Counted from the stretch's first letter, positions 31,414 through 39,824 are shown. The stretch: DNA of 64,000 nucleotides from Akkermansiaceae bacterium (GCA_029253285.1 JAQWZU010000106.1:1-64000); one strand, 5' to 3'. A program made the numbers and translations. Notes: generated by a model not told the origin, from the letters alone.

Positions 31414-32448
31414 ATGAAAATCGCACTCGACGCCATGGGCGGGGACCACGCCCCCAGAGTAAATCTCGAAGGAGCACGCGAGATACTAGCCGCCAATCCG
31501 GACATCGAGACCATCTTCCTGACCGGCCCGGCCGAGGAACTCAAGAAAGCCGCGCTCGAATATGGACTCACCGACAAGCGTGCGCAATTTGTCGACGCCA
31601 CGGAAGTCGTCGGCATGGAAGAATCCGGAGCAAAAGCAATTCGACGCAAAAAGAACTCCTCCATCGCCGTCGCCAACGACCTCGTTAAAAAAGGCGACGC
31701 AGAAGCCGTCGTCTCCGCAGGTAACACCGGAGCTGCTGTTGCCACCGCAACCGTAAAACTTCGCCTCCTAAAAGGTATCCTTCGCGCCGGCATCGCCTCC
31801 CCCATGCCGAACGAACATGGCGTATGCAACCTACTTGATGCGGGAGCCAACCCGGAAGCAAAACCGGAACACCTTTTACAATATGCCATCATGGGCAGCG
31901 TATACGCGCATGAGGTTTTAAAGGTCAAAGATCCGCACGTTGGCATCATGTCCAATGGCGAGGAGGAAGAAAAAGGAACAGCCTTCACCAAAGAAACGAT
32001 GGCCCTTTTGAAGGACCTTGTTGATCGGGACAAAGCACCTTTCACCTTCCTCGGAAACGTCGAAGGACACGACCTTTTCCAGACCAAACTCGATGTCTGC
32101 CTCTGCGACGGGTTCACTGGAAACATTGTTCTCAAAAGCTGCGAAGCAACGGCCAAGGCCATGTCCAAATGGCTCAAAACAGCCTTCAAAAAGAACCCTA
32201 TTCGCATGACCGGAGCTCTTCTGGGAAAAGGCGCATTTCAGGAGGTAAAAGAAACATCCAGCTATGAATCCTACGGCGGCAGCCCTCTCCTTGGAGTCAA
32301 TGGCGTCGTCATCATTGCTCATGGAGGGTCTTCAGCCCTCGCCATTAAGAACGCGATTAAAATGGCGGCTTCTGCGATCAAGCACGACATCAATCACAAG
32401 ATTGAAGACGCCATCGAAAGCGCCAACCCTTCTGTAACGGCGGGTTAA
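31414..32448 (+). CDS. plsX: phosphate acyltransferase PlsX
   Basis: MKIALDAMGGDHAPRVNLEGA; VSAGNTGAAVATATVKLRLLKGI; CDGFTGNIVLKSCE. Confidence 0.97.
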   Translation: MKIALDAMGGDHAPRVNLEGAREILAANPDIETIFLTGPAEELKKAALEYGLTDKRAQFVDATEVVGMEESGAKAIRRKKNSSIAVANDLVKKGDAEAVVSAGNTGAAVATATVKLRLLKGILRAGIASPMPNEHGVCNLLDAGANPEAKPEHLLQYAIMGSVYAHEVLKVKDPHVGIMSNGEEEEKGTAFTKETMALLKDLVDRDKAPFTFLGNVEGHDLFQTKLDVCLCDGFTGNIVLKSCEATAKAMSKWLKTAFKKNPIRMTGALLGKGAFQEVKETSSYESYGGSPLLGVNGVVIIAHGGSSALAIKNAIKMAASAIKHDINHKIEDAIESANPSVTAG

Positions 32449-32478
32449 TTCTCCTTTTTTTCATCCCACGAGAGAGTC

Positions 32479-33705
32479 ATGATCAATCGGCGCCTCGGCG
32501 ACTCCTTGCTCAAACCATTCACCCGGGTAACCTCATCCGGTCGCTACGTCCCGGAAGTCGATGGCCTGCGCTGCCTCGCCATCGTTTTGGTGATCTTCTT
32601 CCACTGCCACCACCTCTTTCGAACCGGCAACGAACCGGTCACCTCCGCAGAACTAACAGCGGAAGGCTGGGCCGCTACCGCAACCTTCCTTCCCAACTTT
32701 TTTTTCGCAAAGGGATGGTTTGGAGTACAGATTTTCTTTGTCATTTCCGGAATGGTTCTAGCCCTCCCCTTTGCCTCCCACTACCTCCAGGGGGCTGACC
32801 GCCCCAAAGTAAAAGATTACTTCCGACGCCGCCTAATTAGGATTGAGGTCCCTTACATCATTACACTCACCTTCTTTCTCTTCTACGCCGTCACTTTTCA
32901 AGATCGCCTGTGGAACGAAATGCTTCCGAGATATTTCGCCGGTCTCATTTACTCCCACTCGCTCATCTACGACGGTGCACTCAACCCACTCCTCTGGGTT
33001 TCGTGGACGCTCGAGATTGAAATTCAATTCTACCTCCTCGCCCCCCTGCTTTGCACCGTCTTTAAAATACCAAACACTCTCCTGCGAAGAGGCATCCTAC
33101 TACTCGCAATCCTCTTCATTGAGCCCTGTGTCGATGCCGCCAACGCAGCCTTCCCCTCGGTAATTTGGCGCGAGAGCATCCTCAACCAATTCTCCTATTT
33201 CTTTGCGGGAATCCTCCTCGCCGACCTTTACCTCTCTCCAAAGCTAAAAGCCATCCGAGCCAACCCCACTGCCCTTATCTGGGACGCGATCGGACTGCTA
33301 GCCTGGCCTGCGACTTTCCTTCTTTTGGAATTCCCCCCCTCATTCAACCTCAAACCCCTCACCCTTATTCTCGCTTTCCTTGCCGTCCTGACCGGACCAG
33401 TCTTGCGCAAACTCTTCTCGAATCGCTGGGTCGTCGCCGTCGGAATGATGTGCTACACGATTTACCTTTTTCACAATTTCTTCATCTACAGCATCCTTCA
33501 ATACTTCATTTTTTCCAAATTTGTCGTCGAAGGTGACTGGCCTTGGAACCTCGTCTTGATGGCCCTGATGCTTGTGGGGTGCCTTATCCTGAGCGGTCTC
33601 CTGTTCCTCGTCGTAGAAAAACCCTTCGCCAAGGGAAAACTGCCGCGACTCTTCAAAAGATCATCCAAGCCCAGCCCGGATTGCAATTTGGATTCTATCA
33701 GCTAA
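32479..33705 (+). CDS. acyltransferase family (OafA/YrhL-like) membrane protein
   Basis: YVPEVDGLRCLAIVLVIFFHCHH; WFGVQIFFVISGMVLALPF; multi-TM. Confidence 0.9.
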   Translation: MINRRLGDSLLKPFTRVTSSGRYVPEVDGLRCLAIVLVIFFHCHHLFRTGNEPVTSAELTAEGWAATATFLPNFFFAKGWFGVQIFFVISGMVLALPFASHYLQGADRPKVKDYFRRRLIRIEVPYIITLTFFLFYAVTFQDRLWNEMLPRYFAGLIYSHSLIYDGALNPLLWVSWTLEIEIQFYLLAPLLCTVFKIPNTLLRRGILLLAILFIEPCVDAANAAFPSVIWRESILNQFSYFFAGILLADLYLSPKLKAIRANPTALIWDAIGLLAWPATFLLLEFPPSFNLKPLTLILAFLAVLTGPVLRKLFSNRWVVAVGMMCYTIYLFHNFFIYSILQYFIFSKFVVEGDWPWNLVLMALMLVGCLILSGLLFLVVEKPFAKGKLPRLFKRSSKPSPDCNLDSIS

Positions 33706-33715
33706 CTCTACCGAC

Positions 33716-34852
33716 ATGCATAATTTCGACCAACCCGTTCACCGACGTGGCACCGGATCACTCAAGTGGGACCGACGGCCTGACCTTGATCCGCTCTGGG
33801 TCGCGGATATGGATTTCACCTCCCCACCTCAAGTCATCGAAACTCTTCACGAGCGAGTTGATCATGGTGTCTTTGGATACGCCGTCCCACACCCCTCTCT
33901 CGTCGAAACTCTTCTCAATTACCTTCAAACCCGTATTGGCGCCACCAGCAGCGAAGAACAAATCGTTCACCTCGGCGGACTCGTTCCTGCCTTGTCTCTA
34001 GCAACCAAAGCCTTCGCCTCTCCGGGCGATGCCCTACTCACCTGCACGCCGGTTTACCCCCCGTTCCTCGGAGTTCACAACGACGGCGATCTCGAACTAC
34101 AAAGTGTTGATCACCTCAATAATGACGGCACTTGGATCATGGATTGGGACGCGCTTGAAAACGCGGTCACTCCAAAAAGCAAACTCTTCATCCTTAGCAA
34201 TCCGCAAAACCCACTCGGGCGCGTTTTCACCAAGGATGAAATGATTCAACTCGGTGAGTTCTGCCAGCGCCACGACCTCGTTCTGGTTTCTGACGAAATT
34301 CATTGCGACCTCATCCTCGACGAAGACGCCACACCACACTTTTCGGCCCTCAATCTTCCGGACGAACTTCGCGAGCGCACCGTCACTCTTCTTGCCCCGA
34401 GCAAGACCTACAATATCGCCGGGTTAGGTTACGCCTTCGCGGTCATTCCGAACGATTCCCTCCGTCGAAAATTCACCGCGGCCAAAGGCCATACCCTCCC
34501 CGAGATCAACTGCCTCGCCTATTACGCGGCCGAAGCTGCCTACCGACACGGCGAACCCTGGCGTCAGGACTTGCTCGCCTACCTCCGAACCAACCGGGAC
34601 CTCCTCGCAAAAAAGATCACCGAAGGACTCCCCGGGGCACGCGTCCCGAATATCGAAGCAACCTATCTCGCCTGGATTGACTGCAAGGCTCTCTCCGTAG
34701 ATCAGCCCATCGAAAAAGCCGAAGAGACCGGACTTTTCCTATCAGATGGCACCTTCTTCGGGCACAAGCGCTGCCTCCGCGTCAATTTCGGAACGCAAAC
34801 AGCGCGTCTGGAAAATGCGCTCGAGCTGCTCGTTACCGCTCTCCAGTCTTGA
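33716..34852 (+). CDS. PatB/MalY-type PLP-dependent aminotransferase / C-S lyase
   Basis: WVADMDF; NPQNPLGRVFTKDE; VLVSDEIHCDLILDEDATPHF; LLAPSKTYNIAGLGYAF. Confidence 0.93.
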   Translation: MHNFDQPVHRRGTGSLKWDRRPDLDPLWVADMDFTSPPQVIETLHERVDHGVFGYAVPHPSLVETLLNYLQTRIGATSSEEQIVHLGGLVPALSLATKAFASPGDALLTCTPVYPPFLGVHNDGDLELQSVDHLNNDGTWIMDWDALENAVTPKSKLFILSNPQNPLGRVFTKDEMIQLGEFCQRHDLVLVSDEIHCDLILDEDATPHFSALNLPDELRERTVTLLAPSKTYNIAGLGYAFAVIPNDSLRRKFTAAKGHTLPEINCLAYYAAEAAYRHGEPWRQDLLAYLRTNRDLLAKKITEGLPGARVPNIEATYLAWIDCKALSVDQPIEKAEETGLFLSDGTFFGHKRCLRVNFGTQTARLENALELLVTALQS

Positions 34853-34883
34853 TGCCCGGCCTATCTGACTCCATTCTCACCTC

Positions 34884-35555
34884 ATGAAGGGTCTCTTCTT
34901 CCTCATTCTCTTGGCGATCACCACTCCGATCGTGGCCCGGGAACACGTCATTCTCACCGGCGGACCCGCCTTGAGACACTGGGAAAACCTCCGGGTAGAG
35001 AAAGACCGGCACGATCGCTTTTGGGGGAATTTTCTTGCCGCCACCTCAATCCGCAGCGACGAACTTCGGAAAATCCATGGCAAAAATGCCAGCCTGACCT
35101 GGATTGTTTACAAGCCGGGCTACGTCATTCGCGGAAAGGAAGATCACAAGCCATACGCCAAGTGGGTCGCCAAGCAAGCCGCCAAACGGAACGCCAAACT
35201 GATCTGGATTAATACCGGCGATCAGGCCATCGCCGCCATCAATGGCCGCCGCGACATCATCACCTTCGACTTCTTCGGCCACTCCAACCGTCACTGCTTC
35301 ATGCTCGATTACGGCACCAATGTGATGGCTGTCAGCCAGGCTTGGATTCACGAAAAAGACCTGCGAAAAATCCGCAGAGGGGCTTTCAACAAATACGCTC
35401 TCTGCCAAAGCTACGGCTGCCACACCGGCGAAAGTATGAGCGCCATTTGGCGTAGCAAAGTTGGCATCCCGCTGATCGGAGCCAAAGGCAAAACCAATTA
35501 CGAAACCGTCTCTTTCGGCAGACTTCCCTCGGTCTCCGGCAAGTGGATCCGCTGA
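34884..35555 (+). CDS. secreted protein of unknown function, possible caspase-like His/Cys motifs
   Basis: Signal peptide MKGLFFLILLAITTPIVA; ITFDFFGHSNRHCFMLDYG and YALCQSYGCHTGESMSAIWRSKVGIPLIG. Confidence 0.65.
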   Translation: MKGLFFLILLAITTPIVAREHVILTGGPALRHWENLRVEKDRHDRFWGNFLAATSIRSDELRKIHGKNASLTWIVYKPGYVIRGKEDHKPYAKWVAKQAAKRNAKLIWINTGDQAIAAINGRRDIITFDFFGHSNRHCFMLDYGTNVMAVSQAWIHEKDLRKIRRGAFNKYALCQSYGCHTGESMSAIWRSKVGIPLIGAKGKTNYETVSFGRLPSVSGKWIR

Positions 35556-35578
35556 CACAATTTCCAACATCACCACTT

Positions 35579-36574
35579 ATGACCTTCCAAGAACTCAACG
35601 ACCTCTATCAACTCCCTCTCTTCGATCTCATTCAACGCTCCCGCAGCGTTCACGAAGAAAACTGGCCCGCCGGCGAAGTCCAACTCTGCACCCTCCTCTC
35701 CATCAAAACCGGCGGGTGCTCGGAAGACTGCTCATACTGCGCCCAATCCGCGCGCTACAAATCAGATGTCGCTCCCGAGCGGCTCATGGAAAAATGCCAG
35801 ATCATGGAACGCGCCAAAGCCGCCCGTGACAACGGCTCAACCCGCTTTTGCATGGGAGCCGCCTGGCGCGGTGTTCGAGAGGGAACCCAACGATTCGACC
35901 AGGTTCTCGATATCATTCAGGATGTTTCCAAACTTGGCATGGAAGTTTGCGTCACCCTGGGAGAACTTGGCCCCAATGAAGCGGTAAGACTCAAGGACGC
36001 GGGAGTCACCGCATACAACCACAACATCGACACCTCGCCCGAGCACTACCCCAATATCGTCACCACCCACACTTTTCAGGACCGCCTGAATACCATTCGC
36101 CACGCTCAGGACGCCGGCATGTCGATCTGCTGCGGCGGCATTCTCGGACTCGGAGAAAACACCGAGGATCGTTTGAAAATGCTCGAAGTGATTTCCAGCT
36201 TCAATCCCCAGCCGGAATCGGTCCCAATCAACTCACTCATGCCCATGCCCGGCACCCCTCTCGCCAAAAGCTCGGGAGTCGATGTCTTCGAATTGGTCCG
36301 CATCATCGCGCTGACCCGCCTCGCCGTGCCCAAGGCCAAAGTCCGCCTCTCAGCTGGCCGCACCAACCTTTCCGAGGAGGCGCAAACAATCTGTTTCTTC
36401 GCCGGCGCAAATTCCATTTTCTACGGCGACAAACTCCTTACTGCCGAGAACCCAGCCGTCGAAAAAGACCTCGCGCTGATTAACAAGCTTGGTCTCAGCC
36501 CGCAAAAACCCAATCGCGCGCAAGCCGCACCCGATTCCGATGAGGCCCTCCCCCGCAAACCGCACCTGGCCTGA
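35579..36574 (+). CDS. bioB: biotin synthase
   Basis: CTLLSIKTGGCSEDCSYCAQSARYKS; RFCMGAAWR; AYNHNIDTSPEHYPNI; CCGGILGLGE; start ATG 35579. Confidence 0.98.
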   Translation: MTFQELNDLYQLPLFDLIQRSRSVHEENWPAGEVQLCTLLSIKTGGCSEDCSYCAQSARYKSDVAPERLMEKCQIMERAKAARDNGSTRFCMGAAWRGVREGTQRFDQVLDIIQDVSKLGMEVCVTLGELGPNEAVRLKDAGVTAYNHNIDTSPEHYPNIVTTHTFQDRLNTIRHAQDAGMSICCGGILGLGENTEDRLKMLEVISSFNPQPESVPINSLMPMPGTPLAKSSGVDVFELVRIIALTRLAVPKAKVRLSAGRTNLSEEAQTICFFAGANSIFYGDKLLTAENPAVEKDLALINKLGLSPQKPNRAQAAPDSDEALPRKPHLA

Positions 36575-37022
36575 AGCTAACACTCGAATTGAGGTCTCAA
36601 TTCAAGAACAAGCCCTGACCCTCTTCAAAAACGAAGAGAGGCAGTTCTCGGTCCCGGTTTCCACCGGAGCCAAGGGAATCGGATTTAGCGAAGGTTCGCA
36701 TCAAACACCAACCGGGCACTTCGTTATTCGTGAACGCATCGGAGAAGGCGCCCCCCTTCATACCTTTTTCAAAGGACGACGACCTCTGGGAATCGGAGGC
36801 TCTCAGAGCGAAGATGCCATTCTTACCCGAATTTTATGGCTCGAAGGGCTGGACGAGGAAAACTCGAACACCTATCGCCGCTACATCTACTTTCATGGCA
36901 CCCACGAGGAGGATTTAATCGGTCGCCCCGCCTCCCATGGCTGTATAAGATTGAATAACGGGGACATGCTCGATCTCTTCGACCAAGTTCCGCTCTTCAC
37001 CCGCGTCGATATCATCAAATAG
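36540..37022 (+). CDS. L,D-transpeptidase (YkuD) family protein
   Basis: IEVSIQEQALTLFKNEERQFSVPVSTG; YFHGT...RPASHGCIRLNNGDMLDLFDQV catalytic motif; overlaps bioB end. Confidence 0.9.
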   Translation: MRPSPANRTWPEANTRIEVSIQEQALTLFKNEERQFSVPVSTGAKGIGFSEGSHQTPTGHFVIRERIGEGAPLHTFFKGRRPLGIGGSQSEDAILTRILWLEGLDEENSNTYRRYIYFHGTHEEDLIGRPASHGCIRLNNGDMLDLFDQVPLFTRVDIIK

Positions 37023-37032
37023 AAATTCCATT

Positions 37033-37677
37033 ATGAACAAACTGATCGCATTCGATTGCGACTCCACCCTCTCTGCCATCGAAGGCGTCGATGAACTCGC
37101 CCGCCTTGCAGGCGATGACGTCTTTCGCCAAGTTGAGGATCTCACCAACCAAGCGATGAATGGAGAGATTCCCATTGAAGAAATTTTTGCCCGTCGATTG
37201 GAACTCATCAATCCCACCCGTCAACAATGTCTCGAAATTGGTAAAGCCTATCTTAAAGAGATCGAACCAACCGCCAAGGAAACGATCTCCAAACTCAAGA
37301 GGGAAGGATGGGAATGTATTATTATTTCGGGAGGATTTGTTACGTGTATCGAGGAGCTTGCGGAGTATCTAGAGATTTCATCTATTGAAGCCGTTCCATT
37401 ATACTTTCATGAAAATGGCGACTACCGGGGATTTGATAATGACTACCCCACCACTCGGAATGGAGGGAAGCCTGAACTCCTCCAACAAGCTGCAAAAAAA
37501 CACTCTGCAGAGCATGTTGTCATGGTAGGCGATGGCATTTCAGACCTCGAGACATTCGGAATAGCAGATAAGTTTGTTGGTTTCACGCGATACGCAGCTC
37601 GTCCACAAATCCTCGAAAAAAGCCCGCACCTCGCCTCCGAATTATCCCAAATATTAGATATTCTAAAGGATAGTTAA
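37033..37677 (+). CDS. serB: phosphoserine phosphatase / HAD family
   Basis: LIAFDCDSTLSAIEGVDELA; IIISGGFVTCIEEL; VVMVGDGISDLETF. Confidence 0.88.
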   Translation: MNKLIAFDCDSTLSAIEGVDELARLAGDDVFRQVEDLTNQAMNGEIPIEEIFARRLELINPTRQQCLEIGKAYLKEIEPTAKETISKLKREGWECIIISGGFVTCIEELAEYLEISSIEAVPLYFHENGDYRGFDNDYPTTRNGGKPELLQQAAKKHSAEHVVMVGDGISDLETFGIADKFVGFTRYAARPQILEKSPHLASELSQILDILKDS

Positions 37678-37705
37678 TCTTTAATTAAAATATCATATTT
37701 AGCTC

Positions 37706-37721
37706 TTGCACACTCGTGCAA
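37706..37721. promoter_or_regulatory. palindrome upstream of the orphan HTH gene
   Basis: TTGCAC-actc-GTGCAA, ends 19 bp before ATG 37741. Confidence 0.45.
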
Positions 37722-37740
37722 CACATCTCAAAGTAATTCC

Positions 37741-38058
37741 ATGGCTAGCAAGAAAGGAAAACGCTATACGGCAGCTGAAAAAGCTGAGGTCCTCAATTGG
37801 GTAAATGACTACAACGTCACGCATGGTCGCGGCGGTGTAGCAAATGCATCCAAAGAGTTTGGCATCACCCAACTGACAATCCACAACTGGGTTCGTCAGG
37901 GTGGCGCCGCAATGAGCGGAACATCAAACCTCCGCGTGGCCCCCAACCACGCAGGGATCCTCCGCCAACTCGCTGACCTCTTGGACGAGATCTCACAACG
38001 TGAGACCGAGTTGGCCAAGCTCCGCAAGGAGTATGATGGCCTTCGCAAGAAGCTGTAG
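37741..38058 (+). CDS. orphan IS3-OrfA-like HTH protein with C-terminal coiled coil
   Basis: KRYTAAEKAEVLNWVNDYNV...ANASKEFGITQLTIHNWVRQG HTH; LRQLADLLDEISQRETELAKLRKEYDGLRKKL coiled coil; no OrfB nearby. Confidence 0.75.
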   Translation: MASKKGKRYTAAEKAEVLNWVNDYNVTHGRGGVANASKEFGITQLTIHNWVRQGGAAMSGTSNLRVAPNHAGILRQLADLLDEISQRETELAKLRKEYDGLRKKL

Positions 38059-38063
38059 GGAGT

Positions 38064-38150
38064 AAGGGGTTGAAAAACACCCCACTTTAAATAAGGGGTT
38101 GAAAAACACTCCACCTTAAACAAGGGGTTGAAAAACACTCCACCTTAAAT
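38064..38150. repeat. three directly abutting 29-bp tandem repeats
   Basis: Units at 38064, 38093, 38122: AAGGGGTTGAAAAACAC(C/T)CCAC(T/C)TTAAA(T/C). Confidence 0.97.
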
Positions 38151-38151
38151 C

Positions 38152-38186
38152 AAAGACCCTGAATGACCCGTTCATTCAGGGTCTTT
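38152..38186. terminator. bidirectional intrinsic terminator
   Basis: AAAGACCCTGAATGA-cccgt-TCATTCAGGGTCTTT, perfect 15-bp stem with A/T flanks, between convergent HTH gene and ruvA. Confidence 0.93.
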
Positions 38187-38193
38187 TATTTCC

Positions 38194-38778
38194 CTAGATT
38201 CCGCGGAGTCCCAATCGAATGATCTCCGCGCTCTCCGCTTCAGGATTCGCCTTCAAAGCCCGATCAACAGACTTCCGGGCATCTGCCTGCTTGAAGCCCA
38301 GCGCAATCAAGCCCATCTCCGCATCGCGCGCGGCGTCAGTACGATCGCCGGTCTCCTCCCAGGTCTGCACCACTCCAACCTTGTCTTTGAGCTCTAGAAT
38401 AATGCGCTCCGCCGTCTTCTTACCAATCCCCTTCACCGCAGAAAGCCCCGCCGCATCACCGTTAACGACGGCCTGCTTAAACATTTTCACCTCCAAGCCA
38501 CTCAGAACCGCCATCGCAATCGCCGGCCCAATTCCACTCACTCGATCAATCAGCAAAAGGAAGACGTCCCTCTCCTCATCGTTGGCAAAGCCATAGAGAG
38601 TCAGCGAATTTTCCCGCACATGCTGGTAGGTCTTCAAGTCAATCGCCTCACCCTCCAACGGATTCAGACGGTCATAGGTCGAAACCGGCACCAGAAGCTG
38701 GTAGCCCACTCCTCCCGCTCCCACCACAATTCGCCCCGGTAATGCCTCCCATACCTCTCCTTTGATGCGCGCAATCAC
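38194..38778 (-). CDS. ruvA: Holliday junction branch migration protein RuvA
   Basis: (GTG)IARIKGEVWEALPGRIVVGAGGVGYQLLVP; GIGPAIAMAVLSGL; VKGIGKKTAERIILELKDK. Confidence 0.95.
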   Translation of the reverse strand: MIARIKGEVWEALPGRIVVGAGGVGYQLLVPVSTYDRLNPLEGEAIDLKTYQHVRENSLTLYGFANDEERDVFLLLIDRVSGIGPAIAMAVLSGLEVKMFKQAVVNGDAAGLSAVKGIGKKTAERIILELKDKVGVVQTWEETGDRTDAARDAEMGLIALGFKQADARKSVDRALKANPEAESAEIIRLGLRGI

Positions 38779-38957
38779 AAAAAGTATGCTATCGTCCTTG
38801 GGGGAAACTTCAAGCCGCGATCCTACGCCCATAAAGGGATCGGCAGGATTTTATTAATTAAGCTTGACTATTATTGTCGCTAAATTTTACGAATCAACGT
38901 TACTAGTGAATTTTTTCAGTCGCTTTTGTTACATGTTCCTGCTATCTTCGCGTCGTT

Positions 38958-39263
38958 ATGGCAACTACTAAACGGACACGTTTCTCCCGCCGACTTCCAG
39001 ATCATGTCACCGATGAATTGGTGAATGTTTTAGGCTCCGACCCCAAACTCTTTGGATTCAACGAGCTTTTCGAGGATGTCTACGAGCGGCTCAAGGAACG
39101 TAATGCAGTGAGTGGTGGCGAAGAAATGCTTCGTCTCCGCGCTTATGAAAAGCTGCAAAACCTGGTCACCCGCGGACTCGCCGAGAAAGATGGCAAAGAG
39201 TATCGCGGACTCGAGCGTATTCAAGAAGCGCACAGCGACAATCTAGCTCAGCAAGACGCATAG
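38958..39263 (+). CDS. small hypothetical protein, winged-helix-like
   Basis: 101 aa; MLRLRAYEKLQNLVTRGLAEKDGKEYRGL; followed by a strong terminator. Confidence 0.65.
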   Translation: MATTKRTRFSRRLPDHVTDELVNVLGSDPKLFGFNELFEDVYERLKERNAVSGGEEMLRLRAYEKLQNLVTRGLAEKDGKEYRGLERIQEAHSDNLAQQDA

Positions 39264-39313
39264 CTCGAAAATCGTAAAATTGGTGCTGGTTAATCCGGCA
39301 ACGAAACTTTTAA

Positions 39314-39349
39314 TTGCCCGCGTCTGCCCGACGCGGGCAATTTCTTTTT
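39314..39349 (+). terminator. intrinsic terminator hairpin immediately upstream of nuoA
   Basis: TTGCCCGCGTC-tgccc-GACGCGGGCAA-TTTCTTTTT, perfect 11-bp stem. Confidence 0.9.
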
Positions 39350-39357
39350 ATACCGCC

Positions 39358-39729
39358 ATGCTTTCCGATTACCTTCCAGTTGTCCTCCAAGCCATCGCAG
39401 CGATCGGCTTTGCTGCCATCGCGCTTGGTCTCAGTGTCCTCCTTGGGAAAAAAGGCAGTCACTCTGAAATCAAGGAAACCCCATACGAATGCGGCATGCT
39501 CCCCATCGGAGAGGGCGCTCCTCGATTTAGCGTCAAATTCTACCTCGTCGCGATGCTCTTCGTCATTTTCGATATCGAGGTTGTCTTCATGTATCCATGG
39601 GCCGTTCAGTTCAGTGATCTCGTAAAACAAAACGGCATGGTCATTTGGAGCATGGCTGGATTCGTCAGCATCCTGACTATCGCCTACCTCTACGCGCTTA
39701 AAAAAGGCGCTTTTAACTGGAAGAGCTAA
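39358..39729 (+). CDS. nuoA: NADH-quinone oxidoreductase subunit A
   Basis: ETPYECGMLPIGEGAPRFSVKFYLVAMLFVIFDIEVVFMYPWAV signature. Confidence 0.95.
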   Translation: MLSDYLPVVLQAIAAIGFAAIALGLSVLLGKKGSHSEIKETPYECGMLPIGEGAPRFSVKFYLVAMLFVIFDIEVVFMYPWAVQFSDLVKQNGMVIWSMAGFVSILTIAYLYALKKGAFNWKS

Positions 39730-39824
39730 CCCCCTCAGGCCCTCTTCTTCGATTTCATTTTCCGAGGAAGCTCTTTTGTTCCTCCCTTTTTTCTAGGCTC
39801 AACGACTCAATTAGAATTACCCCA

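Noticed and set aside
37741-38058. Complete IS3 insertion sequence
   Set aside because: Only an OrfA-like ORF is present; no OrfB, no terminal inverted repeats and no duplicated target site seen
37865-38138. Minus-strand ORFs with repeated FFNPL/FSTPYLKW peptides
   Set aside because: Artefact of translating the 29-bp tandem repeats, antisense to the HTH gene; 29 is not a multiple of 3
38064-38150. CRISPR array
   Set aside because: Repeats abut directly with no spacers and there are no cas genes in the window
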